NCBI RefSeq assembly: GCF_024282095.1 | Contig: NZ_JAMWZS010000004.1 | Span: 1 to 64,000 of the forward strand | DNA length: 64,000 nucleotides | Direction of reading: 5' to 3' | DNA from: Nitrosomonas sp. | GTDB taxonomy: Bacteria; Pseudomonadota; Gammaproteobacteria; Burkholderiales; Nitrosomonadaceae | Part shown: one piece after another, positions 1-9,740 of the stretch | How positions within the stretch are numbered: position 1 is the first letter of the stretch | Layout of the letters: the number at the start of each line of letters is the position of its first letter | The notes under the pieces: model-generated | The model's database searches: none | What the model was told of the DNA's origin: nothing | What the model saw: only the letters and a program-made list of their open reading frames with translations | Program-made: the position numbers and the translations under genes

Positions 1-755
1 ACCACTTTATCGACGACCGCGACCGGCGGCTCTGCAAGAATACTCAGTGACGGTATGATGATTTCAAATTTATCCGCACCATATTCCTTGACAGCCAGGA
101 AGGCTTCGTTCTCCCATGAGATCAACACATCGCCCACGCCACGTTCCACAAATGTTGTGGTTGAACCGCGTGCGCCGGAATCAAGGACAGGTACATTTTT
201 GTAGAGGTTACTGACGAATCCTTGTGCCTTGTCTTCACCATAACGCCGCTTGCCAAACTCCCATGCCGCCAGATAATTCCACTGCGCACCGCCGGAAGTT
301 TTCGGATTGGGCGTGATCACAGAAACACCGGGTCGTGCCAGATCGTCCCAGTCTTTAATGCCTTTGGGATTGCCTTTGCGCACCAGGAAAATGATCGTCG
401 AAGTATACGGCGTGCTGTTGAGTGCCAAGCGTTTCTGCCAATCTTGCGGGAGTAATTTGGCTTTCTCTGCAATGGCATTGATATCATTGGCCAAAGCTAA
501 CGTCACAACATCGGCTTCCAAACCATCAATGACGGAACGTGCCTGCTTGCCGGAACCACCGTGGGACTGCCGAATCGTGACCTTTTCGTTGCTTTTTTCC
601 TGCCAGTGCTTGGCAAAAGCCGTATTAAATTCCTGATATAACTCCCGCGTTGGATCGTAGGAAACATTGAGTAATGTTTTTTCCGCCAATACACTGCTGC
701 TGATCAAGAGACTCGCTGTCAAAAAACTTGTTGTCAACCGTGCTTTAATGTTCAT
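1..755 (-). CDS. sbp: Sulfate ABC transporter substrate-binding protein, C-terminus cut by window edge
   Basis: Reading leftward from ATG at 755 gives a signal peptide ([16 protein letters not shown], cleavage after SVLA) and then the family hallmarks [33 protein letters not shown] and [15 protein letters not shown]. These are characteristic of the periplasmic sulfate/thiosulfate-binding proteins Sbp/CysP. About 251 residues are present of the usual 330-345, and the reading frame runs off position 1, so the gene is partial only because of the window. A clear Shine-Dalgarno (GGAGGAAA) precedes the start at about 760-767. The protein would deliver sulfate to a CysTWA-type importer, presumably encoded beyond the left edge. 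The nearby YezD-family gene fits a sulfur-assimilation context. Sbp versus CysP cannot be settled from the sequence. Confidence 0.93.
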   Translation of the reverse strand, partial: MNIKARLTTSFLTASLLISSSVLAEKTLLNVSYDPTRELYQEFNTAFAKHWQEKSNEKVTIRQSHGGSGKQARSVIDGLEADVVTLALANDINAIAEKAKLLPQDWQKRLALNSTPYTSTIIFLVRKGNPKGIKDWDDLARPGVSVITPNPKTSGGAQWNYLAAWEFGKRRYGEDKAQGFVSNLYKNVPVLDSGARGSTTTFVERGVGDVLISWENEAFLAVKEYGADKFEIIIPSLSILAEPPVAVVDKV

Positions 756-795
756 GATTTTTCCTCCAATAGAAATAATAAAAATTTAAGATGCT

Positions 796-2481
796 TTATA
801 AGAGACTGATGAGTACTTCAAAGTATAGAAAATCAGTATCGCCCGAACGTTGATCGACGCAAGGATGCGAGTGGCGGGTAGCGCAGGAATTCGCTGCGAT
901 ACGGTTTTTTACGAATTCACCCGCGGTAAAATGGGTATAGCCTAAGATGGTGCTGATTCTTGAGGTGGCCTGATAGCGTATGCGTCCTTCAAATGCATGG
1001 CCACCGAAATCACCACTTTGTCCGGTCCGGTCGCGGTTGAATCCGGGATCCTTGACGGTATTACTGATGTTGCCGTCGAGAATATCGAACATGCGGTCAG
1101 TGCTGCTGGCCAGGAAATACGCGCCATAGCCGAGTTCAAATCCCAATTTCTGGGTTGGACTGAATTCAAACCTGATTTTCGGCGCCTTCAAGTTCTCGTA
1201 AATCACATAGTGATCTGCTGACCAAGGCCGTGCGAATCCAAAGAAACGGTCAAAACGATTGTCGACACCGTCATTAGGATCTTTGTCACCGCTGGCATAC
1301 CCGTAAAAAGCACTGAGACGGGGCTTCCACGCGTAGTCAAAATTTCGTCCTACTTCGATGGTATAGCCTTGTGCATCCTGCCGCAAAGGGCCGCTATAAC
1401 CGAGTTGATGGTTGTAGCTGACGTCGAAATCAAAATAATTGCTGACTTTGCCGTAAGCACGGAACCCGGGCATGTGAATTTCCCGATCCAGCTTATTGGT
1501 GTTGGTAAAACCATTCGGATCACCTTGCTGCTTCTGGCCCATGTAATAGGGTTGTATGGTGACGATGTCAGACCATTTGCGCCAAGTGCCGATCGCACCA
1601 AAGAACCACAGATTATCGTTAGCCTCATCAAATTTGGTTTGCAAGCGTCTAACCGGCTGCATGCCGAACAGATCGAGTTCCCAATCATTGGCTTCACGAC
1701 CCAGATTCAGGCGGAATCCTTCAAACGTATTGGTGGTATTGCGCCATTCATTGCGCGCGATAAAACGCCGATCCGTGGTTTCATAAGCCATGCGACCGAC
1801 GCGGAATCGAATCGGCCGATCCTGATTCCGGTCATCGACACCCAACCCTTTCTTGAAATACAACTCGCCATACGCATTGAGCAGATCGTATTCATTTCTT
1901 TCCTGATCCGTAATGGCATGTTTATTATTAACTACCCGTGAATCCTGGAATTCCACTGCAAAGCGGAATGGATCCAGGATATCCTTTATCCCGATCCATG
2001 CGCGATTGCGTAGAAATATGGGATTGTCCTCTCCACCCTCAATGCGCCGTATGTCATTATTGCGCCACTCATAACGCGTACGGTGCTCAAAGCCGATATC
2101 CAACCAGGTAACATCTTTAAACGCCGCAACACCGATATCACTCAACCGGCGCACATACCGCGGCGGATCGGAGTCCGGATTGGTGGCATAACTGTTGGAG
2201 CGGCGATGATAACTGGTCCCTTGATTGCTTACTGCCGGTGCCTTTGCTTCCGGCACAATGGCAGGCAATGATTGTCCTGGCGCTTGCGGTTTAGCCTGAT
2301 CTGATGACTTATCGATTGACTTGCCGGTATCAACAGCGATTACCTGCTGTGCGACCTGCATGATATTCCGTTGCATCGCTTGGAAATCCACCGATATTTT
2401 ATGATCGGATGATGCTTTAGTGGAACTGACCGTCAGTACGCTCAATGCCGCAATGTGTAAAAAAAACCAAAGAAACTTCAC
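796..2481 (-). CDS. Alginate-export-family outer-membrane beta-barrel protein
   Basis: The 561-residue product has an N-terminal signal peptide (MKFLWFFLHIAALSVLTVSS) and a low-complexity Ala/Pro/Gln linker to about residue 110. A barrel-like domain follows, with alternating aromatic strands beginning WLDIGFEHRTRYEW and including FRVGRMAYETTDRRFIARNEW and RPRLSAFYGYASGDKDPND-like segments. The last residues (FLYFEVLISLL) look like a terminal barrel strand. This matches the AlgE-like alginate_exp family, which in nitrifiers and many non-alginate producers is simply a substrate-undefined porin. It sits 40 bases downstream of sbp on the same strand, so the two may be co-transcribed with this gene first. 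Substrate is unknown; alginate export itself is unlikely because no alg genes are visible. Confidence 0.8.
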   Translation of the reverse strand: MKFLWFFLHIAALSVLTVSSTKASSDHKISVDFQAMQRNIMQVAQQVIAVDTGKSIDKSSDQAKPQAPGQSLPAIVPEAKAPAVSNQGTSYHRRSNSYATNPDSDPPRYVRRLSDIGVAAFKDVTWLDIGFEHRTRYEWRNNDIRRIEGGEDNPIFLRNRAWIGIKDILDPFRFAVEFQDSRVVNNKHAITDQERNEYDLLNAYGELYFKKGLGVDDRNQDRPIRFRVGRMAYETTDRRFIARNEWRNTTNTFEGFRLNLGREANDWELDLFGMQPVRRLQTKFDEANDNLWFFGAIGTWRKWSDIVTIQPYYMGQKQQGDPNGFTNTNKLDREIHMPGFRAYGKVSNYFDFDVSYNHQLGYSGPLRQDAQGYTIEVGRNFDYAWKPRLSAFYGYASGDKDPNDGVDNRFDRFFGFARPWSADHYVIYENLKAPKIRFEFSPTQKLGFELGYGAYFLASSTDRMFDILDGNISNTVKDPGFNRDRTGQSGDFGGHAFEGRIRYQATSRISTILGYTHFTAGEFVKNRIAANSCATRHSHPCVDQRSGDTDFLYFEVLISLL

Positions 2482-2622
2482 TTCACTCTCCTTAGTAAAC
2501 CCTCCGGCAATCCGGTTGAGCCACTGATATTTTTTGCTATTTCACCGCCTATGTTATGGGTGGGCGTTATGTTGTCAGATGAATCCGTTGATCTTGATTC
2601 ATCAGAACTAAAATGGATTACG

Positions 2623-2835
2623 CTATGCTTTCGACGCCTTACGTCCGGAAGATCCGCTTTGATTCACGCGAATTTTTTCCCGGCACTCTATTTGCACAAC
2701 TTTACCGTCGTGTATCACTATTTCGACTGATCCATATTCAATACCGTCAACAGCACGCAGAATTTCCTGCGCTACGTCTACAGACACCCGCTTGGTGTTC
2801 TCTTTAACAAGTTTTACTTCTACATCGGTATTCAT
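2623..2835 (-). CDS. YezD family small protein (DUF2292)
   Basis: The 70-residue protein has the family core: an ILRAVDGIEYGSVEIVIHDG segment followed by KVVQIECREKIRV. This is the compact YezD/DUF2292 fold, found widely beside sulfate and cysteine assimilation genes. The C-terminal tail (NQSGSSGRKASKA) is basic and probably disordered. It is transcribed leftward, 141 bases before the porin and sbp genes, so it could be the first gene of a small sulfur-responsive unit. No biochemical function is established for the family that I know of. The start at 2835 is preceded by a GGTGATG stretch, a moderate ribosome-binding site. Confidence 0.8.
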   Translation of the reverse strand: MNTDVEVKLVKENTKRVSVDVAQEILRAVDGIEYGSVEIVIHDGKVVQIECREKIRVNQSGSSGRKASKA

Positions 2836-3212
2836 TTACATCACCTTGTTGGTAACAATATCAACGGGAGCGAACAGTAGCAGTATTTTTATATAAACAA
2901 AAATACTATTTAGTTAGAATATTATTCTTATATGTTATATAGATTGTTTTGTAATGATTTTTTATCAAACATCAGGGAATTCAAGGCAGGAAAGTAGCTA
3001 ATATGTGTCTGGTCAAACCGTCGTGTCGATCTTTTTCGCTCTCCTGGAACGCAAAAACTACAAAACCGGCTGTCCCGAAGGAAAAATGACATCAATAGAC
3101 TGTTGTTATTTTATTAAAAAAGTAAGAGAAACAATAAAATACTCCAATTGCTTTCCATACCTGGTTCTGCTGCAGTGCTAGAATTAATAGAATCAGCAAC
3201 CCTTGGTTTTAT
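2836..3212. other. Intergenic region between divergent genes
   Basis: This 377-base spacer separates yezD (leftward) from the cyclic-di-GMP gene (rightward), so promoters for both should lie here. 2880-2960 is very AT-rich (ATATAAAC, TTAGTTAGAATATTATTC, TTATATAG) and offers several minus-35/minus-10-like words, none decisive. A 28-codon frame (3003-3089, beginning MCLVKPSC) has a weak AGGAAAG upstream but no other support. I see no repeat or RNA gene. Confidence 0.5.
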
Positions 3213-6200
3213 ATGAAACAACGCTTAGAAAAATTACCGGCCGCTCTCATTACACGCATCTTATTATTAGCCGCAGCTTATTTTGTGGGAGGAAAACTTG
3301 GGTTAAGCATACCTTACGTGAGTTCCAGCATTACTTTGTTCTGGCCATCCTCCGGTATCGCCTTGGCAGCACTGTTAGTGTGGAGACTATCGTGCTGGCC
3401 CGGTATATTTCTGGGTGCGCTTGCCATAAACCTGACTATCGGCGATCTTAGCCTGCTTGTTGCCACGGGAATCGCCTTCGGTAATACCGTCGGTCCGGTA
3501 GTAGGTGCTTTGCTACTCAAACGAACCGTGGGATTTCAAAACAGCTTCGTACGCGGATGTGATGTGACAGCGTTCTTACTGATCGGGCCAGGCAGCATGC
3601 TTTTAACCGCAAGTATGGGTGTCTTTGCGCTGTATGCAGGTGGAAATCTATCAGCTGATTTGGCAGCCCAAGCCTGGTTAGGTTGGTGGCTCGGCGACAC
3701 GGTTGGTGTTTTGGTTTTCACTCCACTGCTGCTGTTCTGTACGCCCCATCAAATGACCTCCATATTCCATCTTTCACGCACCAAGTTGGAGTTCGTTTTA
3801 GTCATGGGAAGTTGTATCTCTCTCGCATGGCTGGTATTCGGCGACACCCCGGCAATTGGTCAGCTCAAGTTATCCCTGGCCTTTCTGGTGCTCCCTCCTT
3901 TGATATGGGCAGGCCTGCGCTTTAATGCTTTAGGAACTTTTATTGCAGTCCTGGCAATTGTTTCGATTGCTGTCATAGGAACCGCAAAAGGTTTCGGTCC
4001 TTTTGCCAGAGGGAATCCCCAGCTCGATCAATTGATTTTATGCATTTTTGTAGCAACCACAACATTCATTGCTTTCATGATGATCGGTATCCAGGCAAAC
4101 CGACGCCAAGTTGAGCAAAACTTGCGCGACAGCGAATCCCGCCTGCGTTTAGCCCTGACGGCGGCAAACCAGGGCCTTTATGATCTCAATATACAAACCG
4201 GAGAGGCGATAGTAAGTCCCGAATACGCTCGCATGCTGGGCTATGACCCACAATCTTTTATAGAAACCGATATCAATTGGCGCAATCGCATGCATCCTGA
4301 AGATCGTGAGCCTGTTTATCAGATTTACAAGGATTATATTACCGGGTTACGCAAAGACTATCAGGTGGAATTCCGGCAGCTCACGCAGCAGGGCGAATGG
4401 AAATGGATACTTTCCCTAGGTAAAGTCATTGAATGGGATGATCAAGGCCGGCCGTCGCGAATGCTGGGCACACACACCGACATCAGTGACCGCAAAGCGA
4501 AGGAGCTGATTTTAAAACAGAACGAAGAAGCGCTGCTGCGCGCGCAAGCGCTGGCTAAGCTTGGCAGTTGGCACTTTGATTTAAAAACCGATGAGCTGAC
4601 TTGGTCTAAAGAAGCTTTTCAAATTTTTGGTATTGAAGACAACACACCGCTTACCTACCAAGGTTTTCTGGCGTGCGTCGCCCCAGAGGACTGGGAACGG
4701 GTTGGTCTCGCCTGGCAAGCTGCCTTAAAAGGCGCAACATACGACATTGAACATCGAATCCATGTCAAAGGGCAAACCAAATGGGTGAGGGAACGTGCTG
4801 AGATTACAGTCGACCATACCGGCCAGCTTATTGAAGCATTGGGTACAGTTGAGGATATCAGCGATCGTAAGCAAGCCGAAGAGGAAATTAACCAGGCAAA
4901 AAATTTATTACGTACCGTAATCGATGCCACGCCTGATTGGATTTTTGTAAAAGACAGGCAGCACCGCTTTGTATTGGTAAACCAGGCCTTTGCAGACAGT
5001 CAAGGACTTGCGCCCGCTGCAATGCTGGGTAGGCCGGATACCGATTTCTGGCCAGAATCTCTATGCCATGGCGATGCGGCAAAAAATATCCGGGGATTCC
5101 ACGCCGATGACATCGCCGCACTCGCTGGTGAGAAAATACATAATTCTGCCGATCAAGCGACACTGGCAAATGGACAATTACGCTGGCTTGATACCATCAA
5201 ATTACCATTACGTAATACCATCAGCGGTGAAATCATCGGCATTGTGGGATATGCGCGCGATATTACTGATCGTTTGAGCATCGAATCGAAATACCGAACA
5301 CTGGTCGAACAAATCCCGGCAGTCACTTACACGATTGCCATCAATGCTGCAGACATCCATACCGTTTACGTAAGTCCACAAATCGAATCACAGCTTGGTT
5401 TTAGTGTGCAAGAATGGCTTGATAATCCACGACTCTGGATTGATCAAATACATCCTGATGATAGGCAGCGCATCATGTCTGGCTTGTCGGTCAGCCTGAT
5501 AACTGGAGCGCCTTATTACTCAGAATATCGGATTTATAAAAAAGATGGCAGTATTGCCTGGATTCGGGATGATGCGGCTTGGCTGAAAGATGCCGATGGC
5601 AAGCCTAGCTTGCTGCAAGGTGTGATGCTGGATATTACACACCAAAGACAGACCGAGAATGAATTAAGTTTAACCTTAGAAGAATTACGCGTGTCTGAGA
5701 AATATCAGCGCGAACTGCGTACGCTCGCAGAACGGGAGCAAAGCCGTATGGGTGCTTTACTTTCCGCCATGAATATCGGCATTTTATTTGAAGATAATGC
5801 GCAACGCGTGGAATATGTCAATCCGGCATTCCTGCGCATGTGGAATATCAGCGCACATGAAAATCTATTGAACGAGCCGACAAGCGTTGTACTTGAGCGT
5901 TCTGCCGAGCGTTTTACGCAACCGACACATGCTTTCCAACACGTGCTCAACGTACTCGATACGCATGAAATCAGCGAACGGTTCGAGTTTGGGCTGAATG
6001 ACGGACGAATGCTGACTCAGCTGTCTTACCCGGTAAACGATATCGAAGGCCGGATTATTGGACGGCTCTGGATGTATGAAGATATTACGCAAGAACGGCA
6101 AACCGCTCAGCAACTTCTCTATCTCGCTGAACACGATCCATTGACAGGCTTGTATAACCGTCATCGCTTCCAGGAAGAACTTAATACGATGATTGCAACG

Positions 6201-7391
6201 TCATTGCGTAGCCATCATCAATTTGCACTACTTTACTTTGATTTGGATGATTTCAAATACATCAACGATACGTTTGGGCACAGAGCCGGCGATACGGTAC
6301 TGGTCCGTACTGCCGGGGAAATTTCCACTATTGTTCGCCATATCGAAGTATTTGCGCGGCTGGGTGGCGATGAGTTTGCCATTCTGAGTCTGATACAACC
6401 CCATGATGATATTAGTGTACTACCCGCTCGTATTGTGACGTCGATTGCCGCTATTCCACTGCGTTTCCGCGATACGAACATCCGTTTGACTACCAGTGTC
6501 GGCATCGCCATTTTTCCTGAACATGGCGAAACAGCAGAAGATTTGGTTGCCCACGCCGACGCCGCCATGTATCAAGCCAAGAATCAAGGCAAGAATACCT
6601 GGGCAATCTACGATCCTGCGCGCAACTCAACCGAAATCATGATGCACCGGATGACTTGGTACAATCGAATCGCCCAGGCACTGGAGCAGGATCTTTTTGA
6701 AATTCATTTCCAGGGCATCTACGAAACTGCGCACAACACCTTGTCTCATTTGGAAGTACTCGTCAGGATGCAGAATCCGAATGAACCGGATAATTTGATC
6801 ATGCCGGGCCAATTCATACCGATAGCGGAGAAAAACGGGCAAATCGTCAACATCGATCGATGGGTGATCAAACGCAGTATCGAATTACTGCATCAGAATC
6901 CGGATATGCCCCCGGTTGCGATTAATATTTCCGGACGCACATTTGATGATCCGGCTATTCCGAACTATATCCGCAGCCTGCTGAACGAGCTGAATGTGGA
7001 TCCGGAGCGTCTCATTATTGAATTGACTGAAACAGCGGCGGTATCCGATATCCAGGATGCCCAACGTTTTATCGAAGCCGTTCATCAAACCGGTTGCCGC
7101 GTTTGCCTGGATGATTTCGGCAGCGGGTTTTCAACTTTCGGTTATCTGAAATACTTGGGTGTCGAGATTCTTAAGATCGATGGATTATTCATCCGCGACC
7201 TCCCTAATAATCGGGATAATCAGGTTTTTGTCAAAGCCATGGCAGAAGTCGCGCGCGGACTTGGCAAAATAGCTGTGGCGGAATTCGTTGAAGATGCCGC
7301 GACACTGGATATGGTAAAAAGCTTGGGCATCGAGCTTGCTCAAGGTTATTACTTCGGGTGTCCAAAAGCAGAGATCCCCGGTAAATCCTGA
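3213..7391 (+). CDS. Membrane MASE1 sensor with five PAS domains, GGDEF and EAL
   Basis: This 1392-residue protein begins with a MASE1 membrane sensor (about residues 15-295, at least eight hydrophobic segments). About five PAS/PAC modules follow, beginning near 305, 445, 565, 690 and 840, then a GGDEF domain (about 965-1130) and an EAL domain (about 1150-1388). The cyclase motif is intact (RLGGDEFAIL near 1049). The EAL signature reads LEVLVR near 1179, keeping the E-x-L-x-R residues. NISGR, IELTETA, DDFGSGFS, LKIDG and VAEFVED are also present, so phosphodiesterase activity is plausible. It therefore could both make and degrade cyclic-di-GMP in response to an unidentified signal at the inner membrane. 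It is a single gene, convergent with cca, and the ribosome-binding site is weak. Confidence 0.92.
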   Translation: MKQRLEKLPAALITRILLLAAAYFVGGKLGLSIPYVSSSITLFWPSSGIALAALLVWRLSCWPGIFLGALAINLTIGDLSLLVATGIAFGNTVGPVVGALLLKRTVGFQNSFVRGCDVTAFLLIGPGSMLLTASMGVFALYAGGNLSADLAAQAWLGWWLGDTVGVLVFTPLLLFCTPHQMTSIFHLSRTKLEFVLVMGSCISLAWLVFGDTPAIGQLKLSLAFLVLPPLIWAGLRFNALGTFIAVLAIVSIAVIGTAKGFGPFARGNPQLDQLILCIFVATTTFIAFMMIGIQANRRQVEQNLRDSESRLRLALTAANQGLYDLNIQTGEAIVSPEYARMLGYDPQSFIETDINWRNRMHPEDREPVYQIYKDYITGLRKDYQVEFRQLTQQGEWKWILSLGKVIEWDDQGRPSRMLGTHTDISDRKAKELILKQNEEALLRAQALAKLGSWHFDLKTDELTWSKEAFQIFGIEDNTPLTYQGFLACVAPEDWERVGLAWQAALKGATYDIEHRIHVKGQTKWVRERAEITVDHTGQLIEALGTVEDISDRKQAEEEINQAKNLLRTVIDATPDWIFVKDRQHRFVLVNQAFADSQGLAPAAMLGRPDTDFWPESLCHGDAAKNIRGFHADDIAALAGEKIHNSADQATLANGQLRWLDTIKLPLRNTISGEIIGIVGYARDITDRLSIESKYRTLVEQIPAVTYTIAINAADIHTVYVSPQIESQLGFSVQEWLDNPRLWIDQIHPDDRQRIMSGLSVSLITGAPYYSEYRIYKKDGSIAWIRDDAAWLKDADGKPSLLQGVMLDITHQRQTENELSLTLEELRVSEKYQRELRTLAEREQSRMGALLSAMNIGILFEDNAQRVEYVNPAFLRMWNISAHENLLNEPTSVVLERSAERFTQPTHAFQHVLNVLDTHEISERFEFGLNDGRMLTQLSYPVNDIEGRIIGRLWMYEDITQERQTAQQLLYLAEHDPLTGLYNRHRFQEELNTMIATSLRSHHQFALLYFDLDDFKYINDTFGHRAGDTVLVRTAGEISTIVRHIEVFARLGGDEFAILSLIQPHDDISVLPARIVTSIAAIPLRFRDTNIRLTTSVGIAIFPEHGETAEDLVAHADAAMYQAKNQGKNTWAIYDPARNSTEIMMHRMTWYNRIAQALEQDLFEIHFQGIYETAHNTLSHLEVLVRMQNPNEPDNLIMPGQFIPIAEKNGQIVNIDRWVIKRSIELLHQNPDMPPVAINISGRTFDDPAIPNYIRSLLNELNVDPERLIIELTETAAVSDIQDAQRFIEAVHQTGCRVCLDDFGSGFSTFGYLKYLGVEILKIDGLFIRDLPNNRDNQVFVKAMAEVARGLGKIAVAEFVEDAATLDMVKSLGIELAQGYYFGCPKAEIPGKS

Positions 7392-7425
7392 AACAGGATA
7401 ATCCGGCACCATGCAATTTCTTCCG

Positions 7426-8661
7426 TTAACAGGCTGTTAATTCAGATTTTATTCTGGCGATACGCGCCTCACACACTTTGGCATTGATCGCACCGGGTAA
7501 TTCTGTTGCATCCAATTTCTGGCTTAACTCCGCCGCAATTGCACCCGCATCCACACGTTTAGCTGCGGCAAATGCTTTTTGCAATCGTTCCGCCTGAGGA
7601 TACGGCCTGGCCGCATAGCCTGGCCGTCCATGAAAATCACAGGCACAGGCTTGCAGGAATTCTTCAAATCTTTGCGGTTTGCGATAAGCATCGACCATTT
7701 GCAGCATATTGGCCATGGTGGATGGTTTAAGTTCTGCGGCCCGATGCACATCACCGTGATAGCGGGCAACCAGTAACGCAAGGTCGCGGCAGTCTTTGGG
7801 AATTCTGATGCGCTCGCATAAATCCTGCGTCAACCGGACGCTGCGTGCTTCATGACCGATGTGGCGCGGCCACTCTTCCGGAGGCGTGGTACCTTTGCCT
7901 AAATCGTGCGTCAGTGTTGCGAAACGCGCAGGCAGTGAATAATTTTTCGCTGCGGCGTAATCAATGGCCAACATAATATGCACGCCGGTATCGATTTCAG
8001 GATGTGCGTGTGCCGGCTGCGGAACACCAAACAGCGCATCGACCTCGGGCATGATCCGAGCCAGCGCACCACATTCACGCAGAATATAGAACATTCTTGA
8101 TGGATTATTTTCCATCAATCCTCTGGCAAGTTCTTGCCAGACGCGTTCCGGCACCAACGCATCGACTTCGCCGTTATGCACCATATCATTCATCAGCATC
8201 AACGTTTCCGGTGCCATACGAAAATTGAAACGTGCCGCAAAGCGCGCCGCTCTCAGGATACGTACGGGATCTTCGGAGAATGCAGGACTGACATGGCGCA
8301 GGATGCCGGCTTCCAGATCTGCAACACCGTTAAACGGGTCGATGATATTGCCTGCTTCGTCTTTGGCAATCGAATTGATGGTCAAGTCACGCCGCGCCAA
8401 GTCTTCCTGCAAAGTGACTTGAGGCGAGGCAAACACTTCAAATCCTTTATAGCCGCGGGAAACTTTCCGTTCCGTACGGGCTAACGCGTACTGTTCATGG
8501 GTTTGAGGGTGCAGAAAAACCGGAAAATCCTTACCAACCGGACGATAACCCAGTCGTGCCATGTCTTCCGGCGAGGCGCCCACGACAACATAGTCATGAT
8601 CTTTTACGGGCAGTCCCAATAGTTCATCGCGAACGGAACCACCCACCAGATAAGTTTTCAA
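7426..8661 (-). CDS. cca: Multifunctional CCA tRNA nucleotidyltransferase with HD domain
   Basis: At 411 residues this matches the E. coli-type CCA-adding enzyme. It has the class II nucleotidyltransferase start (YLVGGSVRDELLGL, residues 4-17; KDHDYVVVG carries the catalytic Asp pair), the DLARRDLTINSIA motif and the RILRAARFAARF motif. A C-terminal HD domain follows (HPEIDTGVHIMLAI, LTHDLGKG near 250), which in this subfamily has phosphohydrolase/phosphodiesterase activity. It repairs or adds the 3' CCA of tRNAs in the cytoplasm. The last codons and the stop lie in a 15-bp near-palindrome TTAACAGGCTGTTAA (7426-7440), related to repeat ends found after typA and dsbD. It is convergent with the cyclic-di-GMP gene. 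Confidence 0.96.
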   Translation of the reverse strand: MKTYLVGGSVRDELLGLPVKDHDYVVVGASPEDMARLGYRPVGKDFPVFLHPQTHEQYALARTERKVSRGYKGFEVFASPQVTLQEDLARRDLTINSIAKDEAGNIIDPFNGVADLEAGILRHVSPAFSEDPVRILRAARFAARFNFRMAPETLMLMNDMVHNGEVDALVPERVWQELARGLMENNPSRMFYILRECGALARIMPEVDALFGVPQPAHAHPEIDTGVHIMLAIDYAAAKNYSLPARFATLTHDLGKGTTPPEEWPRHIGHEARSVRLTQDLCERIRIPKDCRDLALLVARYHGDVHRAAELKPSTMANMLQMVDAYRKPQRFEEFLQACACDFHGRPGYAARPYPQAERLQKAFAAAKRVDAGAIAAELSQKLDATELPGAINAKVCEARIARIKSELTAC

Positions 8662-8719
8662 TGTGAGGTATTACAAAAATTAATGGATTCGATGATGCTG
8701 ATTTGGAGAATCTTAAAGG

Positions 8720-9190
8720 CTATTGGTTATTCTCAAAATTCTTGGCCCAGATATCATAAACTTCATCCGGCCATAAGGATTTTATCCAGACAATCACATC
8801 ATCCACCTGCTGTTCAGTCAATTTCCCTTCCCATGCCGGCATCGATCCAATCTCAGGCGGAGTACCTTTAAGTATGGTTTTCTTTAAAACTTCCGTCGAA
8901 TGATGCCAGGCGTGCGCTGTGCCATCCAGCGGTGGTGGTGGATATTTGCCATCCGCATTCGGTTTGCGCCAATCCGGCGTACCTGCGCCATTCGGTCCAT
9001 GACAACCGACGCAATTCGCAACATAAACCGCTTCACCGCGTTTAATCTGTGCCGGGTCAAAATTTCGTTCCACCAAGCCCGTTTTGCTATTGATTTGAGG
9101 TTGCCCCGACAAGGCACGAAGCGGTGCAGAATCACCACAACCCAGCATCAGCGCAGCGATGCCCAGCAGCACAACACTATATTTCGTCAT
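8720..9190 (-). CDS. Class I c-type cytochrome lipoprotein
   Basis: The 156-residue product has a lipobox signal (GIAALMLGC, Cys18) and one haem c site, CVGCH, in VYVANCVGCHGPNGAG. A probable axial Met lies in GSMPAWEGKL, and the C-terminal helix VDDVIVWIKSLWP is typical of the fold. It is probably an outer- or inner-membrane-anchored periplasmic electron carrier. It is the third gene of a leftward operon with a DUF411 protein (13 bases upstream) and a cupredoxin, an arrangement seen in copper-resistance or copper-trafficking clusters. The actual redox partner is unknown. Confidence 0.88.
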   Translation of the reverse strand: MTKYSVVLLGIAALMLGCGDSAPLRALSGQPQINSKTGLVERNFDPAQIKRGEAVYVANCVGCHGPNGAGTPDWRKPNADGKYPPPPLDGTAHAWHHSTEVLKKTILKGTPPEIGSMPAWEGKLTEQQVDDVIVWIKSLWPDEVYDIWAKNFENNQ

Positions 9191-9203
9191 GAAGAAAGTA
9201 CAA

Positions 9204-9740
9204 TCACTTTAAGCGCATGACTGAGGTATTCTTCTCAGACTCAGGTGCTGGTTGTGATGGCTCCGCCTTTTTGGCATAGGGATCATAGCTATTATATATC
9301 GTAGTATCCTTGCGCTCTTCATCACGCTCCTTGATCAGAAGCACGTTATAAGGATCACTCCGAGCACCCTCCATACCCGGCGTTCCGTGCGGCATGTCAG
9401 GCACAGCCAAACCGACTGCTTTGGGTTTTTCTTTCAGTAGCCGTATGATATCCGCTGCCGGTACATGTCCTTCGATAGCATAACCATTGACCAAAGCGGT
9501 ATGGCACGAACCCAGTGTATTTGAAATTCCGGATTTTTTTCTTATTTCTTTGTTGCCGACATCGTGCGTTTTTACGGTAAAACCGTTATCGCGCATATGA
9601 TCAACCCATTTAGCGCAGCATCCGCAGGTTGGGCTTTTATAAACATCAACCGTGGCGGTGGCAACTGCTTGTGAGGCAACACTCAACAAACTGACCGTCA
9701 TGATTGATCCGACTAACAGGCTACTTATTCGTATTTTCAT
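9204..9740 (-). CDS. DUF411 copper-associated periplasmic protein
   Basis: The 178-residue protein has a signal peptide (KIRISSLLVGSIMTVSLLSVASQAVA region). The DUF411 core follows: VDVYKSPTCGCCAKWVDHM with a CGCC metal/thiol motif, GNKEIRKKSGI, LGSCHTALVNGYAIEGHVP and the terminal AVPDMPHGTPGMEG. The family has a thioredoxin-like fold and is commonly encoded in copper and metal resistance loci. Direct metal binding is inferred from the Cys/His/Met residues. Its ATG overlaps the stop of the cupredoxin gene (ATGA, 9737-9740), showing translational coupling. The C-terminal 40 residues are charged and not part of the usual domain. Confidence 0.87.
   Translation of the reverse strand: MKIRISSLLVGSIMTVSLLSVASQAVATATVDVYKSPTCGCCAKWVDHMRDNGFTVKTHDVGNKEIRKKSGISNTLGSCHTALVNGYAIEGHVPAADIIRLLKEKPKAVGLAVPDMPHGTPGMEGARSDPYNVLLIKERDEERKDTTIYNSYDPYAKKAEPSQPAPESEKNTSVMRLK

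Noticed and set aside
1369..1941. 190-codon plus-strand frame
   Set aside because: Antisense shadow of the porin gene; no signal, motif or ribosome-binding site of its own, while the minus-strand frame has a signal peptide and barrel pattern.
3003..3089. 28-codon frame starting MCLVKPSC before the cyclic-di-GMP gene
   Set aside because: Weak ribosome-binding site, no family resemblance, and no coupling to the downstream gene; kept only as a remark in the intergenic entry.
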